Assembly: GCA_027604185.1 (NCBI GenBank)
Contig: JADGKB010000018.1
Location: 1-64,000 of the forward strand
Length of the DNA stretch: 64,000 nt
DNA from: Boothiomyces macroporosus
Lineage: Eukaryota > Chytridiomycota > Chytridiomycetes > Rhizophydiales > Terramycetaceae
Reading direction: 5' to 3'
Made by a program: the position numbers and the translations under genes. Within the stretch, counting starts at the first letter, position 1. Every line of letters starts with the position of its first letter. Positions 9,228-20,799 of this stretch are shown piece after piece. The notes under the pieces were generated by a model. It saw only the letters and a list, made by a program, of their open reading frames with translations, searched no databases and was not told the DNA's origin.

Positions 9228-10675
9228 ATGTTGGCTAAAGGTTCCCTTCACTGACCATAGAATTCCTAAAGTTTGTTGATGCATCTCCTTCGCCATTTCA
9301 TGCAGTAAAAGAATGTTCAACCCGCTTGTTGGCAAACGGATTCAGCGAAATCAGAGAATCAGATGTTTGGAGTTTGAAGCCAAACGGAAAATACTTTTAC
9401 ACCAGAAACAAGAGCGCAATCGTTGCCTTTGCTGTTGGTGGAAAATACAAGCCTGGAAATGGTTTCTCGATTGTTGGTGCACATACTGACTCTCCTTGCT
9501 TCAAGATAAAGCCAGTAAGCAAAATTGTGGAATCTGGATATTTGCAAGTTGGTGTTGAACTATATGGAGGCGGTATTTGGCACACTTGGTTTGATCGCGA
9601 TTTGTCGATTGCTGGAAAAGTTATTGTCGAAAAGAACAACAAATTTGAGCAAGTCCTGGTAAAAATTGACGAATCGCTTTTAAGAATTCCTACACTTGCA
9701 ATCCACTTGGATCGCACCGCTAACGAGTCTTTCACCTTTAACAACGAAGAACAACTGGTTCCAATTTTAGGTCAAGTAAAGAAGGCGTAAGGATAAATTT
9801 AATAGTAGAATTGAAAATGACAAGCCTCATCATGCAGAACTGTTGAACTTGATCTCTATGAAAATTGGGGTCTCTGCTGATCAGATTAAAGATTTTGAAC
9901 TGTGTTTGTACGATACTCAACCTGCAGCTATCGGAGGACTCAACGGTGAATTTATTCACTCTGCCAGGCTAGATAATTTAATGATGTCTTTCTGTGGGAT
10001 CAACGGGTTGATTAATGCAGGAGATTTGGAAAATGATGAAAACATTCGAGTTTGCGCATTATTTGATAATGAAGAAGTTGGAAGTGTTACTGCCCACGGC
10101 GCAGATAGCAATTTGATGGAAGTTACATTACAGCGTTTGGCAAAAATTGGAAATCCGACCGAGGTAGGACAAACAGCTATTATAATGCTTATTTTTGGAA
10201 CAGATTAACTTTAGGAAGGAGTATTCGAAAGAGCTATGACTAAATCTTTGCTTGTCTCTGCCGATATGGCCCACGGTCTTCATCCAAACTACAAGAACAA
10301 GCATGAAAAGAACCATCAGCCTACTCTAAACGGTGGAGTGGTAATCAAGCACAACGCCAACCAAAAATATGCCACTACATCAATTACATGTCTCATTCTT
10401 AAAGAAAGTGCCAAAGTTGCAAATGTCAATCTTCAAGAATTTGTTGTTAGAAACGACTCGCCTTGTGGAAGTACTATTGGCCCAATGTTGAGTGCCAAAC
10501 TAGGCTTACAAACCATCGATGTCGGTAATCCACAGTGGTCCATGCACTCTGTTCGTGAAACTGCAGGAACAAAGGATGTAGGAGATGCGGTGCTTTTATT
10601 CAAGGTATCCTTTAATTAACTTAGGCATTCTATGAAAATTTCGCATCTATTCAAAGAAAGTTGTCTGATCAATAA
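9228..10675 (+). CDS. Aspartyl aminopeptidase (M18, Ape4/DNPEP type), five exons
   Basis: About 445 aa zinc aminopeptidase that removes N-terminal Asp or Glu. A 15-nt-scale first exon (MLAK) joins across a 20-nt intron to [19 protein letters not shown], the family N-terminus. Metal-site motifs are visible: GAHTDSPC (His ligand), FDNEEVGS (Glu/Asp) and SADMAHG (C-terminal His). Introns: 9241-9260 (20 nt), 9787-9805 (19 nt, or 22 nt with the next TAG, both in frame), 10164-10214 (51 nt, the only long one in the window) and 10605-10624 (20 nt). The last exon adds the C-terminal helix [16 protein letters not shown]. Confidence 0.93.
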
Positions 10676-10742
10676 AATAATTGTTGTCCTCTTACTTTTT
10701 TTATTTGGGCGAATGTTTATCCAAACAAAAATCTACATCTAA

Positions 10743-10934
10743 ATGCTAGAGTCTAAATATTCAGTGATAATATTCGCATCTTTTGTAGGATTAACGTTTC
10801 TATTTGTAGCACTCTTTTGTTGTTTCTTGGGGAAACTGGAGGTGGACGTGTCTTTCTTGCACTCAGCACCCGTAGATCACAGCAAGGAGATCAAAGACAC
10901 AAAAGAGTTGGAATCAGGCGAAACGATGGTTTAA
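10743..10934 (+). CDS. Possible small single-pass membrane protein
   Basis: 63 codons from an ATG. One hydrophobic segment (IIFASFVGLTFLFVALFCCF) near the N-terminus is followed by a charged tail. I do not recognise it. It sits in a short gap between two genes and could be a first exon of something longer, since another hydrophobic reading frame follows at about 10960-11030. Coding status uncertain. Confidence 0.35.
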   Translation: MLESKYSVIIFASFVGLTFLFVALFCCFLGKLEVDVSFLHSAPVDHSKEIKDTKELESGETMV

Positions 10935-11019
10935 TAAACTATATTACATACATAGTGTTTTGCTGCAATCATCTGTGCGTTCGTAATTGCCAAGTTTGAA
11001 AAAATCTCAATAACTCTGG

Positions 11020-11565
11020 ATGCCACCTTCAAGATTTGACTTTGAACCGCCAGTATACTACAAGAGGCCGAACCAGATCAATCTCTTTCACAAGATCTCA
11101 TCTAATACCACAGTCTTTCTTAATGAAGACAATGTTACCCACTTGTGCAGTGCAGATTATACTCCATTGCCAGATGGAGGAATGAACATTCAATTTTACT
11201 GGGGAACTCCTGAAATACGACGCAAATTAAGTGAAATCTCTCAGGCATCAAGCAGATCTTCTCTTAGATATTCAGATTTCACTGATCCATTCATGACTTC
11301 CATTACAAAGCGCAGATCGAAAAAAGTGGAGCATATGTTTATTGGTCCTAATGGCAAATTGTATATATGGGTAGGATGTGCGCTGGTCGACTACCAAACT
11401 CGTAAAACCGTTGCCTGTTTCAAAAAAGCACAGGGCCAACTACCAGACACTGAACTCAATATGATATATGAAGGATCGCTTACAATTGCCGATTCTGTAT
11501 CCAAAATGCTAAACTTGATAGTAGCAACCTTTTTAGCAACCAACCAAATCGAACCTCATGCGTGA
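11020..11565 (+). CDS. Uncharacterised protein, resembles fungal tubby-like DUF6593 proteins
   Basis: 181 aa, single exon. The C-terminal half has a beta-rich pattern (GPNGKLYIWVGCALVDYQ, RKTVACFKKAQG, LNMIYEG) ending in a helix SVSKMLNLIVATFLAT. This order, with a YxW strand, a vA.f strand and a terminal helix, is what I know of DUF6593-type tubby-like folds in fungi. The match is by eye and weak. No signal peptide. The stop lies 23 bp from the stop of the convergent P450 gene. Confidence 0.6.
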   Translation: MPPSRFDFEPPVYYKRPNQINLFHKISSNTTVFLNEDNVTHLCSADYTPLPDGGMNIQFYWGTPEIRRKLSEISQASSRSSLRYSDFTDPFMTSITKRRSKKVEHMFIGPNGKLYIWVGCALVDYQTRKTVACFKKAQGQLPDTELNMIYEGSLTIADSVSKMLNLIVATFLATNQIEPHA

Positions 11566-11588
11566 AATAAAACTGGAATATAAGTGAT

Positions 11589-13268
11589 TTATTCATTTCG
11601 TTTAGTTGCGTTGACTAGTAACCCATGCTTCAAGCTATATGTAATCTGCTGTATATTTTCAATTGGATGTTCTGGTACAAGTGAAAATTTGAACTTTTGG
11701 ATTAGGCGGATTGCAATTATCTTGCCCTCAATAATCGCCAACTTTTGGCCAATACACCTTAAAATTAGTCACGTCTTACATATGCGGTCCGTCAGAGAAT
11801 GGAATAAAGCTTCCGGGTACAATTGGATTATTAAATCTATCTGGGTTGAAAATAAATGGGTGTTTGTGATATTCTGGATCTCTGTGTATTCCATGAGCGA
11901 ATATCATAAATTTTTGGCCTGCTTTAAACGAATATCCTCCAACAGTGGTATCTACTGCTGCAATTCTTGATACAGCAGGGACAACAGTGTGTAATCGTTG
12001 GGCTTCTTTAAAAACATTTTCTAAATAACTATCTTAGGATAACTTACTGTAAATTCTGGAATGTTTCAGTGAATTTTTCGCTTTCAAAATCCACTTGCTT
12101 TACTTCCTGATACAGCTTCTCTGCAATAGAGGGATTTTTGCAAAGCTCATAAACCAAGTAAGTGAGTGTATTGGCTGTAGTTCTAATATTAGCCGTTCCT
12201 ACTCATGGCCGGCAAAGAAGAACCCTACAAGCTCTCCATAAACCTCCTCTTCCGTCAAGAGCTATTTTAATTTAAAATTTACCCCTTTTTCTTGCGATAT
12301 TAGTAACCTATGGAGGACATCCATATCCCAACTCTCTTGGCCATCCTCGTTACTCCTAATTTTTTCTAGTCTTTCATCCGCCAACTCCTTCAAGAAGGAA
12401 TACACGTTACTCTTTGCCTTTGCAACCTTTGGAGAAGTTACATCAGCTCCAAGTGCTTTGTGCAAGAAAATTGGCATGGCAAAACGCTTATATAAATAAT
12501 TAACTACCAACATGAATACATCGTTTGTCATTGATTCCAAATCGTGCCATTCACCGCTGCTATTCTCGTCAAATGATTCTACAGCTTTCATATTCTTTCC
12601 AAAAGCAACTTTTCCACTGTGTTAGCAAATTGTACATAATGTCTAGTGTCATGCATTTCAAAGCAGCATGCATATTTACTTTGCAGCTGCCAGTGCTTGA
12701 AGAATCTATTTTACTATTCAAGACATTTTCAAATTCCATGACTGATGATCGCGACGCTTCCGCTGCGTTTCTCAAATGAGTCGGTCCAAATGCAGGCTGC
12801 AACAACTTTCTGTGTCAGCTTTCTAGTACCGATGTTTTTTCCACAAGTCTCCGGTTGGAAGAACAAATAGTGCGTAATCCAACAGCCCTATCATCTTTTG
12901 TCTTACTCCGTCACCTTTGACAAATGTATCCGTATCAGTGAATAAACGCTTTGCTTCTTTTGCGTCCGCTACTACAACACTATCCCCCATCAATCCCAAA
13001 AACCTAAAGATTCGTCCATACTTTAGAATGTTTTTGCCCATATAGTTGTACATTTTAAACTTGAATACATATCTTGATTAGTTTATAACAACTTGTATTG
13101 GTCTGGATCCCCAATAATAGGATAGTTTTTTGGTCCTGGAACAGCCGACTTTGGCTTCCTTGCCAGTAGATAGTATGCAATAATCGATATTACCATCGAA
13201 TTTGCGACCAATACTGCATTTGGCTTACTCGCAATAGTATTTGATATCGTGATAATGATTGATGACAT
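11589..13268 (-). CDS. Cytochrome P450, copy 1 (eight exons)
   Basis: 512 aa membrane-anchored monooxygenase. It has an N-terminal anchor (VLVANSMVISIIAYYLLA), then the proline hinge VPGPKNYPIIGD. The helix-C region is LWKKHRKLLQPAFGPTHLR. The I-helix oxygen motif reads FFFAGHETT across an intron, the ExxR motif is EAQR (in FKEAQRLH), and the heme loop is PFSDGPHMCIG with the Cys ligand present. The Arg of FxxGxRxCxG is His here, a known allowed variant. Seven introns of 20, 20, 19, 21, 20, 19 and 22 nt were placed by alignment to its two neighbours. Substrate unknown. Confidence 0.92.
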
Positions 13269-13325
13269 TTGTCAAAGTACACACGTCATTTGTTTGAACT
13301 GAACACGATATCAAATCATTTATAT

Positions 13326-14992
13326 TTAGATTCTTTCCTTCACATTCACCAATAAGCCATGTTTGAGACCATAGGTAATTGAAAGCACGGCGTCTAGCGG
13401 ATGGTCTGGTACAATATCAAAGTAAAACTTTTGGACCAGTCGGACAATTATAATCTTTGCTTCAATAACAGCCAACTTTTGACCTATACACCTGCAATTA
13501 ATTAGTGTTACATATGTGGTCCATCTCCAAATGGTAGAAACACTTTTGACTCTGCCTGTTGATTCCAACGGTCAGGGTTATACTCTCTTGCATTGTGATA
13601 GTTTTTTTCACTTAGATGAATACCTCTAAAGTTTAAAATAATCTGCTGTCCTTTCTTGATGGGATAGCCTCCAACAGTTGTATCTACTGCTGCTGTTCGT
13701 AACACATTTGGCACTGCCGAATGAAGTCGCATCGCTTCCTTTAAACAATTGTCGAGATATCTTGTTAAAACAAAAAGTACTTTATCTTTGAAATCGATTC
13801 TGATAAATTCTCACTTTCAAAATCGACATCCTTCACTTCTTGGTAAAGCTTTTCCCGGATTTCTGGGTTTTTTGATAGCTCCATAAACAGGAATGTCAAT
13901 GAATTTGCAGTAGTTCTAAGTTAGCTTTTTTGTACTCGTGGCCAGCAAAAAAGAAACCAATGAGTTCACCGTATACTTCATCTTTGGATAATATCTACTT
14001 CAGAAAGAGAATACCCCTTTATCTAAAGAGATCAAGAGCCTATGCAAGACATCCATATCCCATTTTTCCTGAGACACTTCTTTGGTTCGGATTTTTTCCA
14101 GTCTTTCGTCAGCCAGCTCATCCAAGAATTTGTAAATTTCTTGCTTTGCCTTTGCTACTTTTGGAGAAGTCAAATGAACCCCCAATAATTTGTAAAGCCA
14201 TGGATGAGTACCGAATCGGAAGGCAAAGACATCAGAAGTAATTGCATCCAAGTCATCCCAACTGCCATTACTCTTTCCATTGAGAGATTGCACTGATTGC
14301 ATTCTAGGTTAAGCTAAACTGTACGATTTTCCAAACGCAACTTTCCCACTAGGTTAATTCCATTTACATTATATCCAGGGTGATGCATTTTAAAGCGGTG
14401 TGTAGATCAATCTGAACATTCTGAACCTTGGCCAATCGATCGGTCAACAACTGCTCAAATTCCAAAACAGATTCTCTGGATGCCTCGCCTGCATGACGCA
14501 AATGATTTGGTCCAAACGCAGGCTGCAATAATTTTCAATCGTTATAAAAGAAATACCTATGTTTCTTCCACAAATCTCCTGAAGGAAGCAGGAACAACGC
14601 ATTGTCAAGCAAGCCAATCATCTTGGAGCGCAACTCGTCACCTTTAATGAATGTATCAGTGTCCGTCAATATTCGCTTTGCTTCTTGGGCATCCGCTACC
14701 ATAACCATGTTTCCAGCCAACCCATCTGTTTGAAAGATTGGACCATACTTGTTGATGTTTTTCTCGTGATATTCGAATGCTTTAAATTTGAATAAATAGC
14801 TGGATTAGTATTTTCTGACCTGTAGAAATCTGTGTCTCCAACTATTGGCCACCCGCTCGGACCAGGAATCGTATTCGTTTTCTTTCCAGTGTGAGTGTAG
14901 TAATACACAATAGAAGATATAGCGGCAATATTAACTGCAATCAGTAGTGCCTTTGGCTTATTATCAAAGAGAGTTTGCAAGATGGTTGACAT
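13326..14992 (-). CDS. Cytochrome P450, copy 2 (nine exons)
   Basis: 501 aa paralogue of copy 1, lying 57 bp upstream of it on the same strand. It has an N-terminal membrane anchor, IPGPSGWPIVGD hinge, LWKKHRKLLQPAFG, GFFFAGHETT, the ExxR motif EAMR and heme loop LPFGDGPHMCIG, with His replacing the usual Arg. Eight introns of 19-21 nt. The third junction, at 14536-14556, only restores the HRKLLQPAFG frame if the intron ends in TG rather than AG. Total coding length after removal is divisible by three. Its start codon is 50 bp from the CCT4 stop. Confidence 0.92.
14536..14556 (-). other. Non-canonical 21-nt intron (GT..TG) in P450 copy 2
   Basis: Paralogues splice exactly between HR and KLLQPAFG at this point. 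Here the intron begins GTATTT, has a branch-like TAAC and ends ATTG. The nearest AG (13 nt further) would break the frame. Confidence 0.7.
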
Positions 14993-15042
14993 GGGTGACG
15001 TGAGACAAAAAATATTAAATCAAAATATAGATTTATTAAGGT

Positions 15043-16759
15043 TTAACGAACAGCAACACTACAGTTAATATAAATACTTACATATCATCGATTTTCATAA
15101 CCATCTTGACAGTTTCAGCAGCAAGAGTAATTGCACTGGTGGATACCAAAAGTGGTTGGATTACATTCTCTTCCAAGATATTGCTGATTGTTCCTTTACG
15201 CACATTAATACCAGCAGTAATTTCACCATTAGCGTGTCTGTTACGCAATTCAGTAACAATTCTAATTGGATTAAGACCTGCATTCTCGGCCAAAGTGTAT
15301 GGAATAACCTCAAGGGCATTTGCAAATTCTTGGAAACAATAAGCTTCCATACCTTTCAAAGATTTTGCCAAGTGGTGAAGTTTTTGGGAAATGTATACTT
15401 CAGGGGCACCGCCGCCAGCAATCAAGGCTCTCTTCTTTACGAGACAGCGGATAACACACAAAGCATCATGGAGAGATCGTTCAGCTTCTTCTAAAACAAG
15501 GTGGTTGGCACCTCTAATCAAGACACTGACGGATTTCCCTGCATTCTTTACACCAGTGATTTGAACGTATCTAGCACCCATGCTGGATACCTCTTCAACC
15601 ATATTGGCATATCCCAACTTGTCTTCAGTGAAAGATTCAATATCAGCGATAGGTTTGCATCCAGTAGACTAAATTAGCTTTTCAATACCTTGCAGATAAA
15701 TTCAACTTCATCACGCTCAATTTCCTTGACAGTCAAAATCTTCAACTTTGCCAAAAAGTGAAGTGACAAGTCATTTACAGCATCGCGCAATATAGACTTT
15801 TGAATCAACAATACATTGCATCCGCTCTTTTTGATTTTTTTACATAAATTCAATAAATATTGACGCTCTTCCTTCAAAATTTTATCCATTTGACGATAAT
15901 CATTAACAATGACTTGGTTGTCAATCTACAGTCAAAGATCAGTTACATCTGGTTTTGGTGGAGATAGTTGGAATTGAATCAATGCAATCTTGGCCTTTTC
16001 CATTCTGCTTGGACCTCCTGCACTAGTGATGACATTTTGAGTCAACACCAAACCGTCTACCATGACAGTATCATCGATGGTTCCTCCCAATTTCGTGACT
16101 AAACGAATATCTCTTAAATCTACATTGGTTGAAACTGCTGGATCTATAACTTGAAGCACTGAATCGACAGCAATTGGTGATAAAAGGGTAGAGTATTGAG
16201 AAACAATCTTTGAGTTCAATGAAGTTGAAGCTGCTCGCAACAACGATTCTCTATCAGTAAGATCAAGCTTGGTAGAGATCTCTTCCAAGTATTTGGAACA
16301 GATATCAGCAGCCCGGGTGAAAGACTCTGCAATAATTGTTGGATGAATTCCTTGGTGAAGCAAACTTTCGGCAGCAGTCAAGAGACTTCCAGCTAATACT
16401 ACAACTGATGTGGTACCGTCTCCAGCTTCGACATCTTGAGCGGCAGACAAATCAACCAACTAAATTAAAATCTAAAAACCATTTTAGCAGCAGGGTGCAT
16501 GACAGACATGTGCTTCAGAATAGTCGCACCATCGTTAGTAATCACAACTTCTCCTTTTCCAAATTGAATCTAGCATTACTAACAGTGTACCATCTTGTCC
16601 ATTCCTTTTGGTCCCAAACTAGTTCTGATCGCGTCGGCGACAGCTATTATAAATTATGCAAATACCTTTGGCTGCGATAATATTGCTTGATCGTACTTCC
16701 TTTGGCTTTTCCTTGTCTCTAAATTGAGTTTGTTTTGGGGCAGATGCAGCTACAGCCAT
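15043..16759 (-). CDS. CCT4: Chaperonin CCT/TRiC delta subunit, seven exons
   Basis: 529 aa group II chaperonin subunit of the cytosolic TRiC ring that folds actin and tubulin. Visible: [19 protein letters not shown], the ATP-site loop [19 protein letters not shown], and the delta-typical run [15 protein letters not shown] region with [18 protein letters not shown] and [15 protein letters not shown]. The C-terminus is KIDDIVAVR after a 23-nt intron. Six introns (22, 21, 20, 21, 20 and 23 nt). Delta identity rests on [10 protein letters not shown] and the KIDD(I/V)V..R end. Flanked by P450 copies on both sides. Confidence 0.95.
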
Positions 16760-16928
16760 TTTAGATCAACAGAAAAAGAGAAGAGAAAATCCAAAAAGCC
16801 ACTCTGAACATCCAAAATGATCTGCACAAATATGACGATTTAAAGCCGGATGTCATGAAGTTTTGGAATATTTGAAGATAGGAATATGCCGCGGTTCATT
16901 TTTGCATCTTTAATTCAAATATCGGGCC

Positions 16929-16948
16929 GTCGGCCGACTTCGGGTCGG
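16929..16948. promoter_or_regulatory. GC-rich palindrome and hairpin in a divergent promoter
   Basis: GTCGGCCGAC (16929-16938) is a perfect palindrome. CCGAC TTCGG GTCGG (16934-16948) is also a 5-bp stem with a 5-nt loop. It lies between CCT4 and P450 copy 3, in otherwise AT-rich DNA. Could be a Zn2Cys6-type (CGG-paired) regulator site; that is inference. Confidence 0.4.
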
Positions 16949-17015
16949 TAAGAGTCCGTTGAAAGCCCCTTTAGTTTCCAGTATTTAAGGGCTTGTGGAG
17001 TTGTCAAACCACCTC

Positions 17016-18611
17016 ATGCAAAACCTACGGGAATTAGTTGTGACCAAACCAAAGATTGCGGCAGTGTCTGCAATCATCGCATACTTTTGCTACAAATTCT
17101 TTAGGCAGTTCCTGTCGCCTATGCGAACTATTCCTGGCCCTATATACTCTCCCCTGTTTCCAAGCTTCCAAGCGGTTGCTTACCTTCGCAAACGCAAGTT
17201 TTTTGAATATCTCGACAAACTATTAAACAAATATGGAAAGATCTTTAGGTTTATTGGAGTTGCGGGAGAAAGTGTAGTAGTCACGGATGCCAGGGAAGCT
17301 AAAAGGATTTTAACTGATACCACTGAGTTTACAAAAATGGGATTAGCAACCTTTAGACCACTGCAATTGTTGGATTATGCGCTATTTGTCCTTCCTTCGG
17401 ACGACTTGTGGAAGCGGCATCGGAAATTGCTACAGCCAGCTTTTGGACCAACTCATCTTCGCCATACTGCAGAAGTATCCAGGGATACAGTTCTTGAACT
17501 GGAGGCCAAAATCAGCTCTAAACTAAGTAAAGAAAAACAAGTACGGCTCAACATGCATTCTGTACTATCCTGCACCACGTTGGATATAATGTAGATAATT
17601 TTTAATTTAGTGGCAAAGTTGCCTTTGGGCATTCGATGCGAGCTGTTGAAACACTTGACGATCGAAGCACAGGAAGCTGGGAGGATTTGGATACAATTAC
17701 AACAAAGCTTTTACCATTCAGAATGTCTGCTCCTACAATACTTTGGAAATTACTGGGAATTGATAACTCTAATCCAGAGTTTTCCAAAGCGAAACAAAAT
17801 GTTGATAAATTACTGGAGGATCTGTCAAGTGAAAGATTGGAAAAGATTAGAAACAAGGAATTGATTCAAGAAAAGTGGGATATGGATGTACTTCATCGGC
17901 TATTGATTTCGCAAAATAATGGGGTAATTAACGACTAATTTAGATGATGACCAAAGAAGAAGTGTTTGGTGAATTGGTGGGATTCTTTTTTGCTGGCCAT
18001 GAGTACAGAAGAGTTAACATAGAACTACTGCGAATACGCTTACTTTTGTAGTACTCGAGTTGTGCAAGAATCCTGGAATTGAAAAGAGACTATTTGAGGA
18101 AGTGAAATCAATCGATTTTGCAAAAGACAACTTGCTGGAAATTCTTCCGTCCTTAAAGTAATGAGAAACTGATTTAGATTTTTGGACAACATTTTCAAAG
18201 AAGCTCAAAGATTACACCCAGTTGTCCCAAGTTTGCTGCGAATTACCACACAAGACACAACCATAATGGGGCACTTTGTACCTAGAAACACTCGTGTTGT
18301 AGTAAATATTCGAGGTATACACCAAAGCAGCGAATACTATTCAAATCCAATGGAATACAACCCAGACAGATGGGATACACCACCAGTTGTAGGTTCATTT
18401 CTTCCATTTGGCGATGGACAAAGGAACTGCATTGGCCAGAAAATGGCAGTTATTGAAGCCAAGGTAATTTCTCCTAATTTAGATTATTCTGATTGGATTG
18501 ATTCAAAAATTTACTTTCCAATTGGATCCAAATCATCCTCTCGATCCAACCTTGTCCATTACCTATGGACTGAAATCAGGAATGATGGCATACATTAGCC
18601 AAAGAAAATAA
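17016..18611 (+). CDS. Cytochrome P450, copy 3 (six exons)
   Basis: 498 aa paralogue of copies 1 and 2, on the opposite strand and separated from them by CCT4. It has an N-terminal anchor (IAAVSAIIAYFCYKF), IPGPIYSPLF hinge, LWKRHRKLLQPAFGPTHLR, FFFAGHETTANT, the ExxR motif EAQR and heme loop LPFGDGQRNCIG with the canonical Arg. Introns at 17591-17610, 17924-17943 and three more, 19-20 nt each. TATTTAAGG about 35 bp upstream may be the TATA element. The ATG at 17016 is the first in frame. Substrate unknown. Confidence 0.93.
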
Positions 18612-18837
18612 AGCTTTTTGGTTGCAGTTCTGTGTCTTTATAGGATTGAAAATACAGGCTTATCTAAGTTAGAACTTGGGTTCGTAGTGCCTACCAAGAT
18701 GGTATGTTCATTCCCAATATCTGCTTTTCTGTACAAATATCAATCATTTAATTGGATAAACATTCTAACTATAGGACTAAAATTAATATAACGTCTCAAC
18801 AATCAATAAGAATTAATACGTCATAAAATTTTTGTTA

Positions 18838-19836
18838 ATGAACACGAATACTATTCGACCCTTCACCACAATCACCATCCTTTTAAGCGCAATTGGAATC
18901 CCGTTTGCTGCTCTTCCGTGTATTCTTTCATTCAGGAAAAAAACTGTTCCAAACATGCTATACCCAATTTTTCTCAGCAGTGTGAATACTCTAGGCTGTA
19001 TTTTTGTATTACTATATCACATATGGATAAACAAGGAAAATGGCTTTCCCATAGGGATTGCGTGTATAACATTTCAGGTTCTAGCTTATATTTTATGTAT
19101 GTTGAATATCTTTGCGTTTACTATGATTGCAATTGACAGGTACCTAGCTGTAGTTTGGAAAAGGTTTCTATCAAGAGATAATGTAAGGAGTGTGCTGGCA
19201 GGTCTATTTGCTGCCTCCATTCTTCTTTCATTTATACCAGTAATGATTGATGGCAGTGCAATAGTACCAGAAGCATCACAGTTACAATGCACACCTGCTT
19301 TTTGGTGGACTGGAAATGTGCAAATTACAGTCAGCTTTGTGATGGATATGCTCATCATCGTTCTTACTATGAGTGTTCAAATATTTTGCTATGCTCTAAT
19401 TTGGAAAACGTTTAGGGGAGCTGTAAAACTTGCGCCAAAAGCGCTGGTTAATCAACAAAGAGAGAAAAGCCTAATGTACAGCTCCATCATAACATGTGCT
19501 ACGTTTGTTACGTTGTGGACGCCATTTCTGTTGAAGGTAAAACTAAATTAACGAGATACTGTATGAATTTATAGTCGGAGTAGATATACCTGGATGGTTT
19601 GATTTTATTAGCATTACATGTATAGTATCGAGTCTACCATGTACTTCCCTGTGCACAGTCTATTTGGATTATAGGTTTTACAATTTCTATCGTGAATTCT
19701 TCAAGTTGGGAAGCATTGTGGAAGGTGGTCAATCATCGGCATCTCAAAGATCTTCTGTTGGTCCAGGATATACTCATAGGTAAGTGCAACTAAAAGTAGT
19801 GTTGCATCTTCAAGAAAGGAATCTGTTCATGAATAA
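18838..19836 (+). CDS. Class A (rhodopsin-like) 7TM G-protein-coupled receptor, three exons
   Basis: 319 aa. Seven hydrophobic segments are visible, with a DRYLAV motif after TM3 (IAIDRYLAVVWKRF), a Trp/Pro-bearing TM6 (FVTLWTPFLLK) and a TM7 that keeps only a faint NPxxY-like region (TSLCTVYLDYRFY). Exon 1 ends at 19536; introns 19537-19555 (19 nt) and 19780-19799 (20 nt). The second restores a Ser-rich tail (SASQRSS.., SVASSRKES) that could be phosphorylated. No Lys is seen in TM7, so it is not an opsin. Family-A-like receptors are known in some early-diverging fungi; ligand unknown. Confidence 0.85.
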
Positions 19837-20799
19837 AGCAACTGACACAACGAGTCTACTTATTTTGAAGAGTACGAAAACAAGTTTCCAAGTGAGGTGC
19901 ACATTACCAACTTATTAGAGCAATACCATGTGATAAAAAAAGCACGATGCTAAAACCAGGCACATGATAACCAAGATCAAAAACTGATTAGAGTGCAGTA
20001 TTCGCCCATTGAGCCATAAGATTACCTGCCTCAACCCCGAGCTCAACTTTGAAATTGAATTTTTCTAAATAGGTCCATTTCAGTGGACAAATGACTGAGT
20101 AATGAAATAAATTCGGCCTTCAGGGCTAACACATGATGCCAAACGGTTACCCCGCAAGTACAAATGTAGTACAAATTTGGAAACTCGTTGATCTTATGAC
20201 AGTAAATGATTGAGATTGCTTGCTAATCTGGCCAAATTTGCCCTACGAAATAATTTCTACATCAATTACCTTTTGGTGCATAGGTGATCCAAGTTGTCCA
20301 GCTGCTGGCCCATTTCTATTTTCACATTGGAATAGTTCCCAATTTTTTGGCGTCAGACGGAAATCACCTGATGTCTAGTGAAGGCACATGATCTCAAGAA
20401 ATTTTAGGGCATTGACAGATTCAAGATATAGTCTCGGTGCGAGATAAACTGACTGGAACCAATCTTAGGTACTATAAGCCATTTAGAGGAAAGTCCTGAA
20501 TCTACTCTGCCCTAAAATCTCCCCCATTTTCAAATGAAAAAAGAGAGTACCTAGAATTTTCAGCCACATTAATCACAGGGTTAGAGATGTTTTAAAACAT
20601 AAAATACGAGAGGGACCATTAAAACCAAAGCTTTTGCACCGCCATAATGCCATTGAATCTTTGGGGAAAGTTGAGATTCCAAATCTTATTCCCTTTGCTT
20701 GTATCTTTAAAAAATTTCAATTGGTGTCATATTGTCACACAGAGGACAGGGATCCACTCCTTATATTCTTGAAAAACAACTTTACCATACTCGCCTACA
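19837..20799. other. Long intergenic region before a Zn2Cys6 gene
   Basis: About 960 bp. No gene, RNA gene or clear repeat is supported. One 66-codon open frame at 20634-20834 lacks resemblance to known proteins and overlaps the true start of the next gene. Confidence 0.5.

Noticed and set aside
11584..11970. 128-codon plus-strand ORF
   Set aside because: Antisense shadow of the P450 copy 1 heme-binding exons; the minus strand encodes CIGQKLAIIEGK and following residues.
18838..19836. 7TM receptor as a rhodopsin (retinal-binding)
   Set aside because: No lysine is present in TM7.
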